From: Variovorax sp. CAN15
Lineage (GTDB): Bacteria > Pseudomonadota > Gammaproteobacteria > Burkholderiales > Burkholderiaceae_C
NCBI RefSeq assembly: GCF_030462475.1
Contig: NZ_JASMRZ010000026.1
Coordinates: 5,700-69,699 of the forward strand
Reading direction: 5' to 3'
DNA length: 64,000 nucleotides
Notes under the pieces: model-generated
Told to the model about the DNA's origin: nothing
The model's database searches: none
What the model saw: the letters and a program-made list of their open reading frames with translations, nothing else
Part shown: in pieces, positions 1 through 9,798 of the stretch
Layout of the letters: each line of letters begins with the position of its first letter
Position numbering within the stretch: position 1 is the stretch's first letter
Position numbers and translations under genes: made by a program

Positions 1-477
1 AGCGGCAAGGTCGACTTCGCCTTCGGCTTCCTGCCCGGGGTGAAGGACACCCAGCGCGCCCAGCTGCTGAAGGACCGCTACATCGTGCTGCTGCGCAAGG
101 ACCACCCCTTCGTGAAGCGCAGGCGCAGCGGGCAGGCGCTGCTGGAGGCCCTGCAGGAGCTCGACTACGTGGCGGTGCGCACGCACGCCGAGACGCTGCG
201 CATCCTGCAGCTGCTGAACCTGGAGGACCGGCTGCGGCTGACGACCGAGCACTTCATGGTGCTGCCGGCCATCGTGCGCGCGACCGACCTGGCGGTGGTG
301 ATGCCGCGCAACATCGCGCGCGGCTTCGCGCAGGAGGGCGGCTACGCCATCGTGGAGCCGCCGTTTCCGCTGCGCGACTTCACGGTGTCGCTGCACTGGA
401 GCAAGCGCTTCGAGTCCGACCCGGGCAACCGCTGGCTCCGGCAGGTCATCACGGAGCTGTTCTCCGAGCGGGTGTAG
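1..477 (+). CDS. LysR-family regulator, C-terminal part (5' end outside window)
   Basis: The reading frame is open from the first base and ends with TAG at 477, giving the last 158 residues of a LysR-type transcriptional regulator. The visible part is the effector-binding domain. A strand and turn (VDFAFGFLP) leads to a block where the protein would clamp an inducer, and the tail HWSKRFESDPGNRWLRQVI is the usual end of the NodD/PnbR-like LysR branch. The N-terminal helix-turn-helix is outside the window, so the start cannot be placed. Its target is unknown. The next gene on this strand is a metal transporter 120 bp downstream, but nothing shows they are linked. Confidence 0.85.
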   Translation, partial: SGKVDFAFGFLPGVKDTQRAQLLKDRYIVLLRKDHPFVKRRRSGQALLEALQELDYVAVRTHAETLRILQLLNLEDRLRLTTEHFMVLPAIVRATDLAVVMPRNIARGFAQEGGYAIVEPPFPLRDFTVSLHWSKRFESDPGNRWLRQVITELFSERV

Positions 478-598
478 CGCGGGCGCTGCGGCTGCCGCCG
501 GCTGGGGAACAAAAGAAGCGGGCGGCCAGCGTTTTTCTGGGGCGGGCGTTGAACGTTCATTCCCTGGTCAGGCTTGCCGTGCCACCATCCGCCCCGCC

Positions 599-1852
599 AT
601 GAAGAAACTCATCCCCTCATTCCTGCGCCATGTCGGCCCCGGCGTCGTCACCGGTGCGGCCGACGACGACCCGTCGGGCATCGCCACTTACACCCAGGCC
701 GGCGCCCAGTTCGGCACCGGCCTGCTGTGGACGGTGTTCCTGTCGCTTCCCTTCATGGTGGCGATCCAGCTGGTGTCGGCGCGCATTGGTCGGGTCACGG
801 GCAAGGGCGTGGCCGCCAACCTGCGCGAGCACATGCCGCGCGGTTTCCTGATCGTGCTGGTGTCGCTGCTGGTTGTGGCCAACACCATCAACATCGCGGC
901 CGACATCGCGGCCATGGGCGAGGCGCTGCAGCTGGTGGTGGGCGGCGGGGCGCACTTCCACGCGCTGGTGTTCGGCGTGGTGACGGTGCTGCTGCAGGTG
1001 TTCGTGCCATACCGCAAGCTGGCGCACATCCTCAAGTGGCTCACGCTCACCCTGTTCGCCTACGTGGCGGCGGTGTTCGCGGTGCGGGTGCCCTGGGCGC
1101 AGGTGCTGCACGACCTGGTGGTGCCGAAGCTGCAATGGCGCGGCGACTACTGGATGATGATCGTGGCGCTGCTGGGCACTACCATCTCCCCCTATCTCTT
1201 CTTCTGGCAGGCGTCGCAGGAGGTCGAGGAGCTGCGGCTCAAGGGCGGCCGCAGGGGCACCGAGCAGGAAGTGCGGCACGACCTGAAGCGGGTGCGGCTG
1301 GACACCTGGATGGGCATGACCTTCTCCAACCTGATCGCCTTCTTCGTGATGGTGGTGGGCGCGGCGGTGCTGTACGCGGGCGGGGTGCACGACGTGACCT
1401 CCGCGGCGCAGGCCGCCGAGGCGCTGCGACCGCTGGCCGGCGACTTCGCCTTCTGGCTGTTCGCCGGCGGCATCATCGCCACCGGGCTGCTGGCCGTTCC
1501 CGTGCTCGCGTCCTCGGCCGCCTACGCGGTCGCCGAGGCCTTCGGCTGGGAAGAGGGGCTGGAGCGGCACTGGCGCGAGGCCAAGGAGTTCTACGGGATC
1601 ATCGCGGTGGCCACGCTGGTGGGCACGGCGCTCGACTTCACGCCCATCGACCCCATGAAAGCGCTCTACTGGAGCGCGGTGATCAACGGCGTTGTGGCGG
1701 TGCCGATCATGGCGGCCATGATGATCCTCGTGACCCGCGAGAAGGTCATGGGCGTCTTCACCTCCGGCCGCCGCACCCGCTGGCTGGGGTGGGGCGGCAC
1801 CGCGCTGATGGGCTTCGCCGCGCTGATGATGGGGTGGGACCTGGTGCGCTGA
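599..1852 (+). CDS. NRAMP-family divalent metal transporter, non-canonical metal site
   Basis: Integral membrane protein of 417 residues with about 11 hydrophobic segments and NRAMP (SLC11/MntH) architecture. The first segment carries GPGVVTGAADDDPSGIAT (residues 13-30), equivalent to the DPGN metal-binding motif but with DPSG. The sixth has TTISPYLFFWQ (194-204) where classical NRAMPs have an MPH motif whose Met prefers Mn and Fe. These changes place it among divergent NRAMP-related proteins, some of which move Mg2+ or other hard cations (family knowledge). The substrate here is therefore uncertain. The start is the ATG in 'gccatgaagaaactc'; the whole domain follows it. No metal-responsive site is obvious upstream. 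Confidence 0.88.
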   Translation: MKKLIPSFLRHVGPGVVTGAADDDPSGIATYTQAGAQFGTGLLWTVFLSLPFMVAIQLVSARIGRVTGKGVAANLREHMPRGFLIVLVSLLVVANTINIAADIAAMGEALQLVVGGGAHFHALVFGVVTVLLQVFVPYRKLAHILKWLTLTLFAYVAAVFAVRVPWAQVLHDLVVPKLQWRGDYWMMIVALLGTTISPYLFFWQASQEVEELRLKGGRRGTEQEVRHDLKRVRLDTWMGMTFSNLIAFFVMVVGAAVLYAGGVHDVTSAAQAAEALRPLAGDFAFWLFAGGIIATGLLAVPVLASSAAYAVAEAFGWEEGLERHWREAKEFYGIIAVATLVGTALDFTPIDPMKALYWSAVINGVVAVPIMAAMMILVTREKVMGVFTSGRRTRWLGWGGTALMGFAALMMGWDLVR

Positions 1853-2019
1853 ATCGGGGGCCCCGGGCGCGCCGCGTTATTCTTGGGCGCCTGCGCCCCT
1901 CGCGTTTCCCGTTGTCCTGACTGCTCCCGAATGTCCGTTTCGTCCGTTCTTTCCCGCGCGTTCCTCCGCGCACGCCATCCCCGTCCCGCGCTCCCCGCCG
2001 CACTCTGACGGCTTCTCCC

Positions 2020-2799
2020 GTGCAAGCGACTCTTTTCCAGGCCGGCCCCGTGCTGGTCTTCATGGCCTGCGTGGCGCTGGCCACCTACGCGCAGAACCTC
2101 ACCGGCTTCGCGTTCAGCCTGATCCTGCTCGGGCTGGTGTCGGTGCTGCACGTCGCCAGCGTGAGCGACACGGCCAATGCGGCCACGGTGCTGAGCCTGA
2201 TCAACGCCTGGACCTACTTCCGCGCCCGGCCCGGCGTGGTGCCATGGCAGCTGATGAAGCCGGCGCTCAACGGCAGCACGGTGGGCGTGATCGTCGGCCT
2301 GGTGCTGCTGACCTGGCTCAGCGGCGGAGCGGTCGACTGGCTGCGCGGGCTGCTGGGCGTGTCCATCCTGGGCTGCGCGTTGCTGCTGGTGCTGCAGGCG
2401 AGGCCGCTGCCGGTGGTGTCGGGACGCGCGAGCTTCGCCGTCATCGGCGGGCTTTCGGGCGTGCTGGGCGGGCTCTTCTCCAGCTCGGGGCCGCCCATCG
2501 TGTTCCACATGTACCGCCAGCCGCTGGACCGCGAGCTGGTGCGCCGCGCGCTGCTGCTGATGTTCGCCTTCAACTCGCTGGTGCGGCTGGTGATCGTGGT
2601 ACCCACGGGGCATTTCTCGTGGCGTTCGGCGCTGCTGGCCGGCTGCGCGATGCCGGTGGTCTACGGCGTGACTCGGCTGCACCATCGCCTGCCCAACAAG
2701 CTGCAGCCGCGCACGCTCAAGTGGCTGGTCGGCGGGCTGCTCGCGGTGGCGGGCTCGACGCTGGTCGCCACCGCCTGGGTGGCCATCGCGCAGCGCTGA
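2020..2799 (+). CDS. Sulfite exporter TauE/SafE family membrane protein
   Basis: 259-residue inner-membrane protein with about eight hydrophobic helices in two related halves, typical in size for the TauE/SafE (DUF81) family. Members are thought to export sulfite, sulfoacetate or other organosulfur anions by secondary transport. Seen directly: a first half beginning PVLVFMACVALATYAQNLTG, and a second half starting near residue 140 with the family-like GLSGVLGGLFSSSGPPIV. The start is GTG at 2020, the first start before the first membrane helix; no in-frame ATG lies close upstream. It is not in an evident operon: the xanthine dehydrogenase genes begin 185 bp later behind their own putative control region. 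Substrate is not predictable. Confidence 0.85.
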   Translation: MQATLFQAGPVLVFMACVALATYAQNLTGFAFSLILLGLVSVLHVASVSDTANAATVLSLINAWTYFRARPGVVPWQLMKPALNGSTVGVIVGLVLLTWLSGGAVDWLRGLLGVSILGCALLLVLQARPLPVVSGRASFAVIGGLSGVLGGLFSSSGPPIVFHMYRQPLDRELVRRALLLMFAFNSLVRLVIVVPTGHFSWRSALLAGCAMPVVYGVTRLHHRLPNKLQPRTLKWLVGGLLAVAGSTLVATAWVAIAQR

Positions 2800-2889
2800 G
2801 CCTCGCCGGTCCCCCCGAAAATCGCCCGGTGGCCCGGGAATTGCAACCTCCACGCAAGGGTTTCCCCGTACGTGGCATACCGGCCCCCA

Positions 2890-2916
2890 CATACGCGTTA
2901 TGGGCACCCGCGTATG
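2890..2916. promoter_or_regulatory. Inverted repeat upstream of xdhA (candidate regulator site)
   Basis: CATACGCG (2890-2897) and CGCGTATG (2909-2916) are perfect 8-bp inverted arms separated by 11 bp. A second small palindrome, CGTAT-gca-ATACG, overlaps the right arm. The site is about 70 bp before the xdhA start, where an activator or repressor would bind. A LysR regulator is encoded directly after xdhB, so an LTTR operator is a reasonable inference. Confidence 0.5.
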
Positions 2917-2984
2917 CAATACGCCGGACAAGCCGCTAACGTCCATGACTGACCCATGACGGGTCGCCCACGAGCCCCAAAAGC

Positions 2985-4613
<1,629 letters not shown>

Positions 4614-4615
4614 CC

Positions 4616-7066
4616 ATGAACAAACCCATCGACGCCCGCCTGCTGCAGCCCGCCGAGGCCTTTGCCGACTACCTGACCAACACTGCCGCGCGCATCGACG
4701 TGGGCGCCGAGGCGCTGGCGCACGAGCGCGGCATGCGCGTGGGCATCAGCCGCCCGCATGAATCGGCGCACCTGCACGTGGCCGGCGAGGCCACCTACAT
4801 CGACGACATTCCGGAACTCGCCGGCACGCTGCACTGCGCGCTGGGGCTTTCGCCGGCCGCCAACGGCCGCGTCACGGCGATCTCGCTGGACGCCATCCGC
4901 GCGATGCCGGGCGTGGTCGCGGTCATCACGGCCGACGACATTCCGGGCACCAACGACTGCGGCTCGATCATCCATGACGACCCGATCCTGCTGCCGGTGA
5001 GCGACGGCGGCGAGATCCGCTACCTCGGCCAGCCGGTGTTCGCCGTGATCGCCGAGACCCGCGACGCCGCGCGCCGCGCCGCCGCGAAGGCCAAGGAGGC
5101 GCTGACCATCGAGGCCCAGCCGCCGGTGCTCACGCCGCAGGCCGCGCACGAGCGTGGCCAGTACGTGGTGCCGCCGATGCACATCGTGCGCAGCGGCGGT
5201 GCCGCCAACGAGGGCGACGAGGCGGCCGTGCGCACCGCCATCGCCAATGCGCCGCATCGCCACAAGGCCACCTTGGACGTGGGCGGACAGGAGCAGTTCT
5301 ACCTCGAAGGCCAGATCAGCTACGCCATTCCGAAGGAAGGCGGCGCGCTGCACATCCACTGCTCCACGCAGCACCCGAGCGAGATGCAGCACCTGGTGGC
5401 GCATGCGCTGCACCTGCAGTCGAACGAGGTGCATGTCGAGTGCCGTCGCATGGGCGGCGGCTTCGGCGGCAAGGAATCGCAGTCGGCGCTCTTCGCATGC
5501 GTGGCCGCCATCGCGGCGCGCCAGCTGCAGCGCCCGGTGAAGCTGCGGCTGGACCGCGACGACGACTTCATGGTCACCGGCCGGCGCCACTGCTTCTGGT
5601 ACGAATACGAAGTGGGCTACGACGGCGAGGGCCGCATCCTCGGTGCGGAGATCACGATGGTCTCGCGCGCCGGCCACTCGGCCGACCTCTCGGGCCCGGT
5701 GATGACGCGCGCGCTGTGCCACTTCGACAACGCCTACTGGCTGCCCAACGTGGCCATGCACGGCTTCTCGGGCAAGACCAATACGCAGAGCAACACGGCC
5801 TTCCGCGGCTTCGGCGGCCCGCAGGGTGCCATCGCCATCGAGAACATCCTGGACTCGGTGGCCCGCGAACTGAAGCGCGACCCGCTCGACGTGCGGCGCG
5901 TCAACTTCTACGGCAAGACCGAAAACAACGTCACGCCGTACCGCCAGACCGTGACCGACAACATCGTCCACGAACTCGTGGCCGAGCTGGAGGCCAGCAG
6001 CGACTACCGCGCGCGGCGCGAGGACATCGCCGCCTTCAACGCGAAGAGCACGGTGCTCAAGCGCGGGCTGGCGCTGGCGCCGCTGAAGTTCGGCATCTCC
6101 TTCAACGTGAAGCACTTCAACCAGGCCGGCGCGCTGGTGCACGTGTACACCGACGGCTCGATCCTGGTGAACCACGGCGGCACCGAGATGGGGCAGGGCC
6201 TGAACACCAAGGTGGCGCAGGTGGTGGCGCACGAGCTGGGCGTGAGCTTCGAGCGCGTGCGCGTCACGGCCACCGACACGACCAAGGTGGCGAACACCTC
6301 GGCCACGGCCGCATCGACCGGCGCCGACCTCAACGGCAAGGCCGCGCAGGACGCGGGACGCCAGATCCGCGAGCGCCTGGCCGAGTGCGCGGCCGAGCGC
6401 CACGGCGGCAAGGCCAGCGAAGTGCGCTTCGCCAACGACAAGGTGGAAGTCAACGGCAAGTCGCTGGCCTTCAGCACCGTGGTGGGCGAGGCCTATCTCG
6501 ACCGCAAGCAGCTGTGGTCCGACGGCTTCTACGCCACGCCCGGCCTGAGCTGGGACAAGGACAAGATGCAGGGCCGCCCGTTCTACTACTACGCCTATGG
6601 CGCGGCGGTGAGCGAGGTGATCGTGGACACGCTCACCGGCGAATGGAAGCTGCTGCGCGCGGACATCCTGCACGATGCGGGCAAGTCGCTGAACCCGGCG
6701 GTGGACATCGGCCAGGTCGAGGGCGCCTTCATCCAGGGCATGGGCTGGCTCACCACCGAGGAACTGGTGTGGCACCCGCAAAGCGGCAAGCTCACCACGC
6801 ACGCGCCCAGCACCTACAAGATCCCGACCGCCAACGACTGCCCGCCCGTGTTCAACGTGCGCCTGTTCGAGGGCCAGAACTTCGAGGACTCGATCCACCG
6901 CAGCAAGGCCGTGGGCGAGCCGCCGCTGCTGCTGCCGTTCTCGGTGTTCTTCGCGATCCGCGACGCGGTCTCGGCCGCGGGCGGCCACAGGGTCGATCCG
7001 CCGCTGAAGGCGCCGGCCACGAGCGAGTCGATCCTTCGCGCCGTCACCGCTGTCCAGTCCGCATAG
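4616..7066 (+). CDS. xdhB: Xanthine dehydrogenase molybdopterin-binding (large) subunit
   Basis: 816-residue catalytic subunit carrying the molybdopterin cofactor, the partner of XdhA. Recognisable cofactor loops occur in order: CRRMGGGFGGKES, AFRGFGGPQGA, GTEMGQGLNTKV, and the segment with the catalytic base, KAVGEPPLLLPFSVF, near the C-terminus. The ATG at 4616 is preceded by GGAAGGAG overlapping the end of xdhA. Translational coupling is likely. An xdhC gene, whose product normally inserts sulfurated Moco, is not found next to it and is not visible anywhere in the window. Its absence here says nothing about the rest of the genome. Confidence 0.96.
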   Translation: MNKPIDARLLQPAEAFADYLTNTAARIDVGAEALAHERGMRVGISRPHESAHLHVAGEATYIDDIPELAGTLHCALGLSPAANGRVTAISLDAIRAMPGVVAVITADDIPGTNDCGSIIHDDPILLPVSDGGEIRYLGQPVFAVIAETRDAARRAAAKAKEALTIEAQPPVLTPQAAHERGQYVVPPMHIVRSGGAANEGDEAAVRTAIANAPHRHKATLDVGGQEQFYLEGQISYAIPKEGGALHIHCSTQHPSEMQHLVAHALHLQSNEVHVECRRMGGGFGGKESQSALFACVAAIAARQLQRPVKLRLDRDDDFMVTGRRHCFWYEYEVGYDGEGRILGAEITMVSRAGHSADLSGPVMTRALCHFDNAYWLPNVAMHGFSGKTNTQSNTAFRGFGGPQGAIAIENILDSVARELKRDPLDVRRVNFYGKTENNVTPYRQTVTDNIVHELVAELEASSDYRARREDIAAFNAKSTVLKRGLALAPLKFGISFNVKHFNQAGALVHVYTDGSILVNHGGTEMGQGLNTKVAQVVAHELGVSFERVRVTATDTTKVANTSATAASTGADLNGKAAQDAGRQIRERLAECAAERHGGKASEVRFANDKVEVNGKSLAFSTVVGEAYLDRKQLWSDGFYATPGLSWDKDKMQGRPFYYYAYGAAVSEVIVDTLTGEWKLLRADILHDAGKSLNPAVDIGQVEGAFIQGMGWLTTEELVWHPQSGKLTTHAPSTYKIPTANDCPPVFNVRLFEGQNFEDSIHRSKAVGEPPLLLPFSVFFAIRDAVSAAGGHRVDPPLKAPATSESILRAVTAVQSA

Positions 7067-7129
7067 TCACTCGTAGACTTTGGCGCATGTCCAAGGTCCT
7101 CCCCATGCCACACGTCCCGATCCCATTCG

Positions 7130-7222
7130 CGAAACACCGCGGAACCGGCTTTGCCGGGCCGCAGGTGTCGCCCCCGGCAGGGGGGCGGCGAAGCGGCACG
7201 AAGTGCGCGAAGACTGGGGGGG
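7130..7222 (+). repeat. Intergenic hairpin repeat, copy 1
   Basis: About 93 bp running from 'cgaaacaccgcggaaccgg' to 'gcgaagactgggg'. It contains two potential stems (ACCGGC-ttt-GCCGGg and cccCCGG-caGG-GGGGc) and a conserved tail 'acgaagtgcgcgaag'. The same sequence recurs at 14632, 25048, 28451, 43887, 47175 and 47281. Here it fills the gap between xdhB and the LysR gene and ends 7 bp before the LysR start codon. Confidence 0.9.
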
Positions 7223-7228
7223 AGCTCC

Positions 7229-8209
7229 ATGCGTGACCAGGCGCTCTTCGACAAGATCGATCTGCACCTCATCCGGGTGCTTCACACCGTGCTGACCGAC
7301 CGCAGTGTCTCGCGCGCCGCCATCCGGCTGGGCATGTACCAGCCGGCGGTGTCGGCGGCGCTGAAGCGGCTGCGCGAGCTCTCGGGCGATCCGCTGCTGG
7401 TGCGCTCGGGCTCGGGCATGGTGCCGACCGACGCGGGGCTGCGCATGATCGAGCCGGCCGCCAGCATCCTGCGCGCGGCGGAGATGCTGTTCTCCGACGC
7501 GCGCGGGTTCGACCCGCAGTCGGCCGCCACCACCTTCCGCATCGCCGCCAGCGACTACATGGACCCGCTGTTCCTGCCGATGCTGGTGGCCCAGGTCAAG
7601 CGCGACGCGCCGCTGTGCCAGATCGAGATCCACGCGCTCACGCCCGACTCGGACTACCACGGGCACCTGGCGCTCGGCCAGGTCGACCTGGTGATCGGCA
7701 ACTGGCTCAAGCCGCCGGAAGACCTGCACATGGCGCGGCTCTTCGGGGACGACGTGGTCTCGCTGGTCAACAAGGACCATCCGGCGGTGCGTCGAGGCTG
7801 GGACCTGGAGACCTGGCTGGCGGCCGAGCACATCGCGCCCACACCGATGCACCCGGGCGGGCGCGGCATCATCGACCAGATGCTCGACGAGCTGGGCCGG
7901 CAGCGCAACATCACGGCGCGCTGCGCGCACTTCGGGCTCATTCCGGACATGGTGGCCTCCAGCCTGCTGGTGCTGACCACCGGGCGCCAGTACTGCGAGC
8001 GCTTCGCGGCGCGGCTGCCGCTGCAGATCCTCGAATGCCCGGTGGCGCTGCCGCGCCTCATGTACTACCAGCTCTGGCACGAACGCACCCATTCGTCGAG
8101 CTCCGCGCGCTGGCTGCGCGAATGCATCAAGGACGTGGCGGCGTCGCTGCGGCCTCCGGTTTCCCTGTCCGCGCGGCCGCCCGCCACCCCTGAGACATCC
8201 GATCCCTGA
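7229..8209 (+). CDS. LysR-family transcriptional regulator, likely of purine genes
   Basis: 326-residue LysR regulator. The N-terminal helix-turn-helix is clear (residues 8-65: LHLIRVLHTVLTDRSVSRAA then QPAVSAALKRLRELSGDPLL), followed by a two-lobe effector domain ending with a WHERTHSSSSARWLR tail like that of the partial regulator at the window start. I chose the ATG at 7229 because the helix-turn-helix begins within eight residues. The open frame extends upstream only through the intergenic repeat, which appears non-coding. It sits between xdhB and a purine permease, so control of purine catabolism is a fair inference. Confidence 0.9.
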   Translation: MRDQALFDKIDLHLIRVLHTVLTDRSVSRAAIRLGMYQPAVSAALKRLRELSGDPLLVRSGSGMVPTDAGLRMIEPAASILRAAEMLFSDARGFDPQSAATTFRIAASDYMDPLFLPMLVAQVKRDAPLCQIEIHALTPDSDYHGHLALGQVDLVIGNWLKPPEDLHMARLFGDDVVSLVNKDHPAVRRGWDLETWLAAEHIAPTPMHPGGRGIIDQMLDELGRQRNITARCAHFGLIPDMVASSLLVLTTGRQYCERFAARLPLQILECPVALPRLMYYQLWHERTHSSSSARWLRECIKDVAASLRPPVSLSARPPATPETSDP

Positions 8210-8284
8210 AAGATCCCCGTTCGCGCTGGCGTCGTGAGCGGGGCAACGATGAAAACCGCCACTACAACAGCTGGAGACAAGCAA

Positions 8285-9685
8285 ATGAGTTCGTTTGAAC
8301 AGGCGCCCAAAGGCGCCGAGCCCCGCGCGCCGGGGCATGTCGAGTCCGCGCGTCCGCGCGCGGCTGTGGGCAGCGCAAGCGGCTCGGGTCTGCTTGAACG
8401 CTGGTTCAAGCTCGATGCGCACAACACGACGGTGCGCACCGAAGTCATCGCGGGGCTGACCACCTTCCTGACGATGGCCTACATCATCTTCGTGAACCCG
8501 TCGATCCTCGGCGACGCGGGCATGCCCAAGGGCGCGGTCTTCGTGGCCACCTGCCTGATCGCGGCGCTGGGCACGCTCATCATGGGCCTGTACGCCAACT
8601 ACCCGATCGCCATGGCGCCTGGCATGGGCCTGAACGCCTACTTCGCCTACGTGGTGGTGCTGGGCATGGGCTACACGTGGCAGGTGGCGCTGGGCGCCGT
8701 CTTCATCTCGGGCTGCCTGTTCCTGCTCGTGACGGTCACCGGATTGCGGGAGCTTTTCATACAGGGCATACCGCAGTCGCTGCGAACGGCGATCACGGTG
8801 GGCATCGGCATGTTCCTGGCGCTCATCGCGCTGAAGAGCGCCGGCGTGGTCGCGGCATCGCCCGCCACCTTCGTCACGCTGGGCGACCTGCACTCGGCGC
8901 CGGTGATCCTGGCGACGCTGGGCTTCCTCATCATCGTGGCGCTGGACAAGCTCAAGGTGCGCGGCGCGATCCTGATCGGCATCGTCACGGTGACGGTGCT
9001 CTCGTTCTTCTTCGGCGGCAACAAGTTCCACGGCGTGTTCGACGCGCCGCCGTCCATCGCGCCGACCTTCATGCAGCTGGACATCCTGGGCGCGCTCAAG
9101 GGCGGCATCCTGAACGTGGTGCTGGTCTTCTTCCTGGTCGAGATGTTCGACGCCACCGGCACGCTGATGGGCGTGGCCAAGCGCGCCGGCCTGCTGGTGC
9201 CGGGCAAGATGGAGCGCATGAACAAGGCGCTGCTGGCCGACAGCGGCGCGATCTTCGCGGGCTCGCTGCTCGGCACCTCGAGCACCACGGCCTACGTGGA
9301 AAGCGCGGCCGGCGTGCAGGCCGGTGGCCGCACCGGCCTGACGGCCGTGGTGGTGGCGCTGCTCTTCCTGGCCTGCCTGATGATCTCGCCGCTGGCGGGC
9401 TCGGTGCCGGCCTACGCCACCGCGCCGGCGCTGCTCTTCGTGGGCTGCCTGATGCTGCGCGACCTGGTCGAGCTCGACTGGGAAGACACCACCGAAGTGA
9501 TCCCGGCGGCGGTGACCGCGCTGGCGATGCCTTTCACCTACTCGATCGCCAACGGCCTGGCCTTCGGCTTCATCACCTACGCGGTGCTGAAGCTGTGCAC
9601 TGGGCGGGCACGGGAAGTGCATGCGATGGTCTGGGTCATCGCAGCCGTGTTCCTCTTCAAGTTCGCCTACATCGGCGGACATTGA
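8285..9685 (+). CDS. NCS2-family purine permease (AzgA type)
   Basis: 466-residue membrane transporter of the AzgA-like branch of the NCS2 family, which imports adenine, guanine or hypoxanthine by proton symport. The signature start of the membrane domain, TTFLTMAYIIFVNPSILGDAG, is followed by PIAMAPGMGLNAYFAY and later GALLGTSSTTAYVESAAGV-like residues that line the substrate site in this family. Roughly 12-14 helices are visible. The start at 8285 has a GGAGA ribosome site 7 bp upstream; earlier in-frame starts at 8234 and 8249 add only polar residues. Its place after xdh and a LysR gene supports a purine substrate. Confidence 0.92.
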   Translation: MSSFEQAPKGAEPRAPGHVESARPRAAVGSASGSGLLERWFKLDAHNTTVRTEVIAGLTTFLTMAYIIFVNPSILGDAGMPKGAVFVATCLIAALGTLIMGLYANYPIAMAPGMGLNAYFAYVVVLGMGYTWQVALGAVFISGCLFLLVTVTGLRELFIQGIPQSLRTAITVGIGMFLALIALKSAGVVAASPATFVTLGDLHSAPVILATLGFLIIVALDKLKVRGAILIGIVTVTVLSFFFGGNKFHGVFDAPPSIAPTFMQLDILGALKGGILNVVLVFFLVEMFDATGTLMGVAKRAGLLVPGKMERMNKALLADSGAIFAGSLLGTSSTTAYVESAAGVQAGGRTGLTAVVVALLFLACLMISPLAGSVPAYATAPALLFVGCLMLRDLVELDWEDTTEVIPAAVTALAMPFTYSIANGLAFGFITYAVLKLCTGRAREVHAMVWVIAAVFLFKFAYIGGH

Positions 9686-9798
9686 AATGACGGACTGAGG
9701 CAAGCGCCGTCGGGCGCCGATGGTCGCGGGGACGCCATTAGACTCATGGCCGTTCCCGCTTTGTTGCTGTTGAACGAGACAAATCCACGAAACCCGGC

